From assembly GCA_017464285.1 (NCBI GenBank), contig JAFUDT010000009.1, positions 62,001 to 126,000 of the forward strand: DNA of 64,000 nucleotides, read 5' to 3'. Origin of the DNA: Bacteroidales bacterium. Its GTDB lineage: Bacteria; Bacteroidota; Bacteroidia; Bacteroidales; UBA1402. The translations under genes and the position numbers were made by a program. Numbering within the stretch: position 1 is the stretch's first letter; every line of letters begins with the position of its first letter. Below, in pieces: positions 33,262 through 40,483 of the stretch. The notes under the pieces are model-generated. The model did no database searches. It saw only the letters and a list, made by a program, of their open reading frames with translations, and had not been told where the DNA came from.

Positions 33262-34806
33262 TTAAAGCTGTTTTTTCAGAAGTTCGGTCATGGAGACTTC
33301 TTTGGCGATGATATCCTTCAGTCGGTCGATGGGGATACGTTCCTGCTGCATGGTGTCGCGGTTGCGTAGAGTGACACGGCCGTCGTTGAGCGTATCGTGG
33401 TCAACGGTAGCACAGAAGGGAGTACCGATGGCATCCTGGCGGCGATAGCGTTTGCCGATGGAGTCTTTTTCATCATACTGACATTTGAAGTGGAACTTCA
33501 GGTCATCCATGATCTCTCGTGCTTTTTCGGGCAGACCGTCTTTCTTGACCAGTGGCATGACGGCCAGCTTGACGGGGGCCAAAGTTGCCGGCAGATGCAA
33601 GACAACGCGTGTTTCTCCGTTGGACAGAGTCTCTTCTTCGTAGCAGCCGGCCAAGATACTGAGGAAGGTCCTGTCCACGCCGATAGAGGTTTCGATGACG
33701 TATGGAGTGTAAGACTCGTTGGTCTCCGGGTCAAAATACTTGATACTCTTGCCCGAGTATTTCTCGTGATTGCTCAGGTCGAAATTGGTGCGGGAATGAA
33801 TACCTTCCACTTCTTTGAAACCGAACGGCATCAGGAATTCGATGTCAGTGGCTGCGTTGGCATAATGGGCCAGTTTTTCGTGGTCGTGGAAGCGGTATTT
33901 GTGGTCGCCCAGTCCCAAGGCCTTATGCCATTTCAGACGGGTCTGTTTCCATTTTTCAAACCATTCAAGTTCAGTGCCCGGCTTGACGAAGAACTGCATT
34001 TCCATCTGCTCGAATTCGCGCATACGGAAAATGAATTGGCGGGCCACAATTTCGTTGCGGAAGGCTTTGCCAATCTGAGCTATCCCGAAGGGAATCTTCA
34101 TGCGTCCGGTCTTTTGTACGTTCAGATAGTTGACGAAAATTCCCTGGGCTGTTTCGGGGCGGAGGTATATTTTCATGGCACCATCGGCAGTGGACCCCAT
34201 TTCTGTGGAGAACATCAGGTTGAACTGACGGACGTCTGTCCAGTTGCGAGTGCCGCTGATAGGGCAGACAATGCCTTCATCCAGAATGATTTGTTTGAGG
34301 GCATCAAGATCCATGGCATTCATGGCATCGCTGTAACGCTGATGTAGCTGGTTCCATTTCTTCTGATGCTCCAATACGCGCTGGTTGGTGGCGCGGAACT
34401 TGGCCTCATCGAATGATTCGCCAAAGCGTTTGGCAGCCTTTTCGACCTCTTTATCGATTTTGTCCTCTATCTTGGCCAGCTGTTCTTCAATAAGGACATC
34501 GGCGCGATAGCGTTTTTTTGAATCGCGGTTATCGATGAGCGGGTCATTGAAGGCGTCCACATGTCCGGAGGCTTTCCAGATAGTCGGATGCATGAAGATA
34601 GCCGAGTCGATACCTACAATGTTCTCGTGCATCAGCGTCATGGAGTCCCACCAGTATTTCTTCAGGTTGTTTTTCAGCTCGACCCCCATCTGTCCATAGT
34701 CATAGACAGCTGCCAAACCGTCATATATTTCACTCGAAGGGAAAACAAATCCGTACTCTTTGCAGTGAGAGACTAATTTCTTGAAAACATCTTCTTGTTG
34801 TGCCAT
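33262..34806 (-). CDS. glyS: Glycyl-tRNA synthetase (homodimeric type)
   Basis: A 514-residue class II synthetase of the alpha2 type used by Bacteroidetes. Start at 34806 (MAQQEDVFKKLVSHC), after an upstream extension without family similarity. Motif 2 is in GKAFRNEIVARQFIFRMREFEQMEM, and GVDRTFLSIL contains motif 3. The C-terminal anticodon domain starts around LAPVKLAVMPL. An element TAATTTTG (34835-34828 on minus) is a likely -7 box; parC diverges 90 bp away. The symbol follows common usage for the single-chain enzyme. Confidence 0.95.
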   Translation of the reverse strand: MAQQEDVFKKLVSHCKEYGFVFPSSEIYDGLAAVYDYGQMGVELKNNLKKYWWDSMTLMHENIVGIDSAIFMHPTIWKASGHVDAFNDPLIDNRDSKKRYRADVLIEEQLAKIEDKIDKEVEKAAKRFGESFDEAKFRATNQRVLEHQKKWNQLHQRYSDAMNAMDLDALKQIILDEGIVCPISGTRNWTDVRQFNLMFSTEMGSTADGAMKIYLRPETAQGIFVNYLNVQKTGRMKIPFGIAQIGKAFRNEIVARQFIFRMREFEQMEMQFFVKPGTELEWFEKWKQTRLKWHKALGLGDHKYRFHDHEKLAHYANAATDIEFLMPFGFKEVEGIHSRTNFDLSNHEKYSGKSIKYFDPETNESYTPYVIETSIGVDRTFLSILAGCYEEETLSNGETRVVLHLPATLAPVKLAVMPLVKKDGLPEKAREIMDDLKFHFKCQYDEKDSIGKRYRRQDAIGTPFCATVDHDTLNDGRVTLRNRDTMQQERIPIDRLKDIIAKEVSMTELLKKQL

Positions 34807-34896
34807 ATTCCGCTTTTTTTGAGACCGCAAAATTAGCACATTTATTTATTTATCGTATCTTTACGGCTCGAAAAATCATCTTAAACCGATTCTCCG

Positions 34897-37623
34897 ATGA
34901 TGGACCAAGATAAAAACAGGAGTGAAGACGAGCAGGAAGTAAACGGAGTGACTCCGGAAAGTGAAGAGGAAGAATACAGCCAGGGTGAGGCAGACCTGAC
35001 AGCTGGCGGGTCCGGCTTCGGCTCTTTGGATCTGACCTCAACTTACCATCTGACAGGAATGTACCGCAACTGGTTCATCGATTATGCCTCTTCTGTTATT
35101 CTGGACCGCTCCGTCCCGCATATCACCGACGGTCTCAAACCGGTACAGCGACGTATTCTCTACTCGATGAAGAGACTGGATGACGGCCGTTACAACAAAG
35201 TGGCCAATATTGTGGGCCATACCATGCAGTTTCATCCTCACGGCGATGCTTCCATTGGAGATGCGTTGGTGCAGTTGGGACAGAAGGAGCTGCTGATCGA
35301 CTGTCAGGGGAACTGGGGAAATATCCTAACGGGCGACAGTGCGGCTGCTCCCAGATACATTGAGGCCCGTTTGTCAAAATTTGCCCTTGAGACTCTGTTC
35401 AACAACAAGATTACGGAGTGGCAGGCCTCCTATGACGGACGAAATCAGGAACCCGTGGCCTTGCCTGTAAAGTTTCCCCTCCTTCTGGCTCAGGGAGTGA
35501 AGGGTATAGCCGTAACGCTGTCTTCAGAGATATTGCCACATAATTTCAATGAAATTCTGGAGGCTGCAGTCGCTTATCTCAAGAACGAACCCTTCCAGCT
35601 CTATCCTGATTTCCAGACAGGCGGGTATCTCGACGTGAGCCGCTACAATGACGGTAAGCGCGGCGGGGTGGTGAAAATTCGTGCCAAAATCAATAAACTC
35701 GACAACAAAACACTGGCAATTACTGAAATTCCATACAGCAAAACCACAGGCAGCATTATCGACTCGATCCTGAAGGCGAATGAGAAGAACAAGATCAAGA
35801 TTCGCCGGGTCGACGACAATACGGCTGCCAATGCTGAAATTCTGGTACATCTGGCACCGGGTGTCTCTTCGGACAAGACGATCGATGCGTTGTACGCGTT
35901 CACGGAGTGTGAAGTGAGTATTTCTCCCAACTGTTGTGTCATCAAGGACAACAAGCCCTGTTTCATGAGTATCAGCGAAGTGCTGCAGTATTCGGTAGAG
36001 AATACCAAAGAACTTTTCCGACGCGAGCTGAATATCCAGAAAGGAGAGTTACAGGAGAGCCTGATGTTTGCTTCCTTGGAGAAAATCTTCATTGAAGAAC
36101 GCATTTACAAGGATAAACAGTTTGAGGACAGCCGCAATATGGACCAGGCGGTGGCACATGTGGACAAGCGGCTGGAACCATTCAAGAAGGATTTCATCCG
36201 CGAAGTGACACGCGATGATATTCTCAAGCTCATGGAAATCAAAATGGCCCGTATCCTCAAATTCAACTCCGACAAGGCCAATGAAAGTATTGCCGCTATG
36301 AAGGCACAGATAGCCAAGATAGACCATCATCTGGCTCATCTTATACAATATACGATCGACTGGTACGAGTCTCTGAAGAAGAAATACGGGGAAGCCTATC
36401 CACGTCGCACCGAAATCAGGGTCTTCGATACCATCGAGGCGGCTAAGGTGGCCGAGGCGACCGAGAAATTGTACATCAACCGTGAGGAGGGATTTATCGG
36501 CACCTCCCTCAAAAAGGATGAATATGTCTGCCCTTGTTCCAACATGGACGACATCATCCTTTTTTACAAAAACGGCAAGTACAAGGTAATCAAGGTCAGC
36601 GAAAAGATTTTCGTCGGCAGGGATGTGCTGTACCTGAATGTCTTTAAAAAGAATGACAAGCGAACCATCTATCATGCGGTCTACCGGGACGGAAAAAACG
36701 GCTTTGCCTATATCAAACGTTTTGCCGTGACGGGAGTTACCCGCGACAAGGAATACGATCTGACCCAGGGCAAACCTCTTTCCAGGATCCTTTATTTCAC
36801 GGCCAATCCCAATGCTGAGGGCGAAGTTATCAAAGTGCTGCTCAAACCCTCTCCGCGTTTGAAGAAGGTGCAGTTTGACAAGGATTTCGGCACACTTGCC
36901 ATCAAGGGACGTCAGTCGATGGGAAATCTGCTGACCAAAAATGAAGTTCATCGTATCACCTTCAAGCAAAAGGGAGCTTCCACGCTGGGTGGTCGTGATG
37001 TCTGGTTCGACCGTGATGTATTGAGACTCAATTATGATCATCGCGGTGACTATCTGGGCGAGTTTCGGGGTAATGACCGGATTCTGGTCATTTCCGATAC
37101 AGGAGAATTTTATACCACAGACATCGATTTAAGCAATCATTTCGAGCAGAATATCCGGGTCATCGAGAAGTTTGACGAACACAAGGTATGGACGGCTGTC
37201 CTGTTCGATGCCGATCAGCAGAATTATCTTTATATCAAGCGGTTCTCTCTGGAAGTACTATCGCGTAAACAGAGTTTCATAGAGAATCCCGAATCGCGGC
37301 TGGTCTGCCTGACCGACACCTTCTATCCCCGTCTGGAAATTGAGTTCGGCGGCAGTGATGCCTACCGTGAGAAACTGGAAATAGACGCGGAAAGTTTTAT
37401 CGGCCTGAAGAGTTTCAAGGCACGCGGCAAGCGAGTGACCACCTGGCAGGTGGCCTCCGTCACCGAACTGGAACCCCTGCGTTTCCCGGAAGGGTCGGAA
37501 TCAGAATCGGACGAGGAAGATACCATTTCTTCCGAAGAAGAACAGCGCGACAAATCCGACGTAGAGATAATCGATGAAATCACCGGTCAGGGCAGTCTCT
37601 TCAGCGAAGAGGAACAGGAATGA
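34897..37623 (+). CDS. parC: DNA topoisomerase IV subunit A / GyrA-family subunit
   Basis: A 908-residue type IIA topoisomerase A subunit, responsible for DNA cleavage and strand passage. The catalytic tyrosine is Tyr154 in AAPRYIEARLSKFA; DGLKPVQRRILYSM and HTMQFHPHGDASIGDALV are the quinolone-pocket and winged-helix regions. The C-terminal beta-pinwheel is present but lacks a clear GyrA box, which with the ParC-like length favours topoisomerase IV. Both ends carry acidic low-complexity stretches (EDEQEVNG..ESEEEEY and ESESDEEDTISSEEEQ). Two ATG codons are adjacent at the start. Divergent from glyS. Confidence 0.88.
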   Translation: MMDQDKNRSEDEQEVNGVTPESEEEEYSQGEADLTAGGSGFGSLDLTSTYHLTGMYRNWFIDYASSVILDRSVPHITDGLKPVQRRILYSMKRLDDGRYNKVANIVGHTMQFHPHGDASIGDALVQLGQKELLIDCQGNWGNILTGDSAAAPRYIEARLSKFALETLFNNKITEWQASYDGRNQEPVALPVKFPLLLAQGVKGIAVTLSSEILPHNFNEILEAAVAYLKNEPFQLYPDFQTGGYLDVSRYNDGKRGGVVKIRAKINKLDNKTLAITEIPYSKTTGSIIDSILKANEKNKIKIRRVDDNTAANAEILVHLAPGVSSDKTIDALYAFTECEVSISPNCCVIKDNKPCFMSISEVLQYSVENTKELFRRELNIQKGELQESLMFASLEKIFIEERIYKDKQFEDSRNMDQAVAHVDKRLEPFKKDFIREVTRDDILKLMEIKMARILKFNSDKANESIAAMKAQIAKIDHHLAHLIQYTIDWYESLKKKYGEAYPRRTEIRVFDTIEAAKVAEATEKLYINREEGFIGTSLKKDEYVCPCSNMDDIILFYKNGKYKVIKVSEKIFVGRDVLYLNVFKKNDKRTIYHAVYRDGKNGFAYIKRFAVTGVTRDKEYDLTQGKPLSRILYFTANPNAEGEVIKVLLKPSPRLKKVQFDKDFGTLAIKGRQSMGNLLTKNEVHRITFKQKGASTLGGRDVWFDRDVLRLNYDHRGDYLGEFRGNDRILVISDTGEFYTTDIDLSNHFEQNIRVIEKFDEHKVWTAVLFDADQQNYLYIKRFSLEVLSRKQSFIENPESRLVCLTDTFYPRLEIEFGGSDAYREKLEIDAESFIGLKSFKARGKRVTTWQVASVTELEPLRFPEGSESESDEEDTISSEEEQRDKSDVEIIDEITGQGSLFSEEEQE

Positions 37624-37635
37624 CGGGCAGAGGAG

Positions 37636-37666
37636 TTTGTAATCATCTCGATTTGTGCTATCTTTG
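37636..37666 (+). promoter_or_regulatory. Consensus promoter of tRNA-Leu
   Basis: TTTG (37636-37639), 19 bases, TATCTTTG (37659-37666). Confidence 0.8.
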
Positions 37667-37695
37667 CAGCGACATGGGGTTACCTCCTGTCTTTT

Positions 37696-37777
37696 GCGGT
37701 TGTGGTGGAATTGGCAGACACGTCAGATTTAGGATCTGATACCGAAAGGTGTGGGGGTTCGAGTCCCTTCAGCCGTA
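37696..37777 (+). tRNA. tRNA-Leu (anticodon TAG)
   Basis: A class II tRNA of 82 bases. Acceptor GCGGTTG/CAGCCGT, anticodon stem TCAGA/TCTGA with loop TTTAGGA giving TAG, variable arm around ACCGAAAGGTG, T arm with GGTTCGAGTCC, discriminator A. Confidence 0.94.
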
Positions 37778-37866
37778 CAATATTTATTCCTTATCCGGCG
37801 GAATATTTTACTGTATTTCCGGAATAACGTACTTTTGTCGTGACCACTTAGAGGGGATAGGAGAAG

Positions 37867-39498
37867 ATGATCACACATTTTTTATCTGGGTTTGAAACGA
37901 CTGTCCGGCGGTATGGAAACATGCCGGCAGTGAGCGACTACGACGGTACGCTCAGTCTGACCTTCAGGGAACTGACAGCAGAAATGCTAAGGTTGGGAGT
38001 CCTTTACGAGGCCCTGGGGCTGGGCAAGGGTGACAAGATTGCCGTCTGCGGTAGCAACTGTGTCAACTGGGCACTGAGTTTTCTGTCGGTAGTGGCTTAC
38101 CAAGGGGTGGTGGTCTCGATATTGCCGGATTTCCATCCTGAAAGTGTCCGGGCTTTGATCCGGCATTCTGATGCAAAGTTGCTGATTGTCAGTCCCAAGG
38201 TGTGGGAAGGAATGAAATCTTCTATACCGGAAGGCGTGAAGGCGGTCCTGTCTATGAAAGATTTCAGTTTGCTGGCGGCTGCCGAGGCTGCTGTGCAAGA
38301 ATCATACGATGGTTGGGACAGCCTCTATGAAAAGCGTTGCCAAGGAGATTTCAGACCCCTTGAAGTCAGTTATTCCACGGACAATTTAGACGAACTTTGC
38401 CTGATTAATTACACGGCAGGTACCACCAGTGATCCCAAGGGGGTGATGCTGACATGCGGCAATATCAGTTCGAATATTCAGTTCGGGAGAGACCGGATTC
38501 CCTTGCCTGGAGGCTGTACTGTCTTGTCGCTTCTTCCGCTCGCCCATATGTTCGGACTAAGCTTTGAGTTTCTCTACCCGTTGGTAAGCGGAGCACATGT
38601 CCATTTTATCAGCCGCACTCCTTCAGTTCCCCGCTTGCTGAAGATTTTTGCCGATGTCAAACCCTATATGGTCACCTCTGTTCCGCTGATTGTCGAAAAG
38701 ATATATAAATACACAGTTGCAGGGAAGATCAACCGTTTGGGGACCAGAATCTCCCGATGGATTCCTGGTTTGGGATCTTTTGTCCGGAAGAAATACCGCC
38801 GTCAGCTATTGCAGGCATTCGGAGGGCGTCTTGAATACCTGATAGTCGGAGGTGCCGCCCTGCCCGAAAAAACCGAGGGTGGACTTCATTTTCTCCGCTT
38901 CCCTTATACAGTGGGATATGGAATGACGGAATGCGGTCCGCTGATTACCTACCAGGACTGGCATAGCTTCAGAATGTACTCTTGCGGCCGTGTCGTCGAC
39001 CGTATGGAAATCAAGACTGAATCTCCTTCTCCCCGGCGCGTGCCCGGAGAAATCCTGGTGCGTGGAGACAATGTGATGAAGGGCTATTACAAGAATCCCT
39101 CCGCCACAAAGGTAGTGATGACCCCGGATGGCTGGATGCGTACCGGTGACATGGGGATTGTCGACAAAAAGGGGAACCTCTTCATTGTGGGCTGTTGCAA
39201 GAATATGATACTGGGCCCTTCGGGTCAGAACATCTACCCTGAGGAAATCGAAGAAAAACTCAATGCATTGCCTATGGTCATCGAATCCATAGTATTGCAG
39301 CGCCAGGGCAGACTCATAGCCTTGGTCTATCCAGACTATGAAAACAGCGAAGTCCCCTTGGATGAACTCATGGAACAGCATCGTGAAAAACTGAACAAAG
39401 CTCTGCCTTACTACAGCCAGATTCAGAAAATTGAGCTGGTATCGGGGGAATTCGAAAAAACCCCGAAGCACAATATCCGTCGCTATTTATACCGATGA
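37867..39498 (+). CDS. AMP-dependent acyl-CoA ligase (short form)
   Basis: A 543-residue adenylate-forming enzyme. The P-loop motif is NYTAGTTSDPKGVML, the adenine motif YGMTECGP, and the hinge/C-terminal motif GWMRTGDMGIVDKKGNLFIVG. The C-terminal lysine is in EKTPKHNIRRY. Its overall build resembles long-chain fatty acid:CoA ligases, and it could supply or recycle acyl chains; substrate cannot be set from sequence. A second, longer ligase is at 45889-47709. It lies upstream of the LytTR regulator by 63 bp. Confidence 0.87.
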   Translation: MITHFLSGFETTVRRYGNMPAVSDYDGTLSLTFRELTAEMLRLGVLYEALGLGKGDKIAVCGSNCVNWALSFLSVVAYQGVVVSILPDFHPESVRALIRHSDAKLLIVSPKVWEGMKSSIPEGVKAVLSMKDFSLLAAAEAAVQESYDGWDSLYEKRCQGDFRPLEVSYSTDNLDELCLINYTAGTTSDPKGVMLTCGNISSNIQFGRDRIPLPGGCTVLSLLPLAHMFGLSFEFLYPLVSGAHVHFISRTPSVPRLLKIFADVKPYMVTSVPLIVEKIYKYTVAGKINRLGTRISRWIPGLGSFVRKKYRRQLLQAFGGRLEYLIVGGAALPEKTEGGLHFLRFPYTVGYGMTECGPLITYQDWHSFRMYSCGRVVDRMEIKTESPSPRRVPGEILVRGDNVMKGYYKNPSATKVVMTPDGWMRTGDMGIVDKKGNLFIVGCCKNMILGPSGQNIYPEEIEEKLNALPMVIESIVLQRQGRLIALVYPDYENSEVPLDELMEQHREKLNKALPYYSQIQKIELVSGEFEKTPKHNIRRYLYR

Positions 39499-39561
39499 CA
39501 GTCAATTAGGCTGGGATAACGGAAAAAAGAATTATCTTTGTAACTGGGTAAACCTGAGGAA

Positions 39562-40479
39562 ATGAAGGCTGACAAGAGATCAAACCGACCTGCACAGGTA
39601 TTATATCTGCCACACTATATGAACGAGAAGAGGAATGTCGTTCGTCTGGTGCTGTATACGGCAGCTTTTGCCCTGCTTTTTCTCAATATTTACCAGCCCT
39701 TCAACTCAGGAGCCTGGGCGAGCAGCTATTCCTCTGGCGGCCGTTATGTCTATGTGCTTTTTTCCAGCCTGGTCATTCTGGTCGGGATGAGTGTGATAGC
39801 CATCAGCCGCGTAATCATGTATTATTACAGCCGTCGCCACGAAATCAGCCTTATAGTCTTTGCGGGAGTGGTAATGACCGAAATTGCCCTGATGGCATTG
39901 GTCTATGCGCTGTTTCAGGTGTTCGTTCTGGAAGACAATAGCCCGGCCTTGGCTTGGGAACGTCTGCCGGGTGTCTGGGGAGAGGACGTCAAGAAGACGT
40001 CCTTGGTATTGTTATTACCCTATTCTATCCTTTGGCTGGTCTTTGCCCTCCAGGACAAGGCCAGAACCATCGAGCAGATGAGATCGCAGGAAGGATATCC
40101 GTCTATGGCGTGGCCGGCAAACGAAATGGTAAGTTTCTACGATGAAAAGGGAGATTTACGTTTGTCTGTCGAAAAAAACAGTCTCTATTACATAGAATCG
40201 GCCGACAACTACGTCAAGATTCATTATCTGAATAAAGGCAAGATGCAGCATTTTATGTTGCGCAACTCGTTGAAAAACATTGACGAGCTTTTTGGAGACC
40301 GCCTTCTGCTCCGCTGTCATCGCTCCTACATGGTCAATTTTGACAAAGTCAAAGTGCTTCGCAAGGCTGATGAAGGACTGTGTATGGACTTCGACAGTGA
40401 CCAGGTCCCCAACATCCCCATTTCCAAGACTTACAGTGCACGGGTACTGGAGAAGTTCTCCAAGGGGCCTTTGTCATAA
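39562..40479 (+). CDS. Membrane-anchored LytTR transcriptional regulator
   Basis: A 305-residue protein with four membrane helices in the first 165 residues (LVLYTAAFALLFLNIY, YVYVLFSSLVILVGMSVIAI, LIVFAGVVMTEIALMALVYALF, SLVLLLPYSILWLVFAL) and a C-terminal LytTR DNA-binding domain from about 200 (SLYYIESADNYVKIHYL...FMLRNSLKNIDEL...LLRCHRSYMVNFDKV). No receiver or kinase domain is present, so signals would have to come through the membrane part. A -7 box TATCTTTG (39533-39540) precedes it. It converges with the receiver/ATP-grasp gene, 4 bp apart. Target genes unknown. Confidence 0.88.
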   Translation: MKADKRSNRPAQVLYLPHYMNEKRNVVRLVLYTAAFALLFLNIYQPFNSGAWASSYSSGGRYVYVLFSSLVILVGMSVIAISRVIMYYYSRRHEISLIVFAGVVMTEIALMALVYALFQVFVLEDNSPALAWERLPGVWGEDVKKTSLVLLLPYSILWLVFALQDKARTIEQMRSQEGYPSMAWPANEMVSFYDEKGDLRLSVEKNSLYYIESADNYVKIHYLNKGKMQHFMLRNSLKNIDELFGDRLLLRCHRSYMVNFDKVKVLRKADEGLCMDFDSDQVPNIPISKTYSARVLEKFSKGPLS

Positions 40480-40483
40480 TCCT

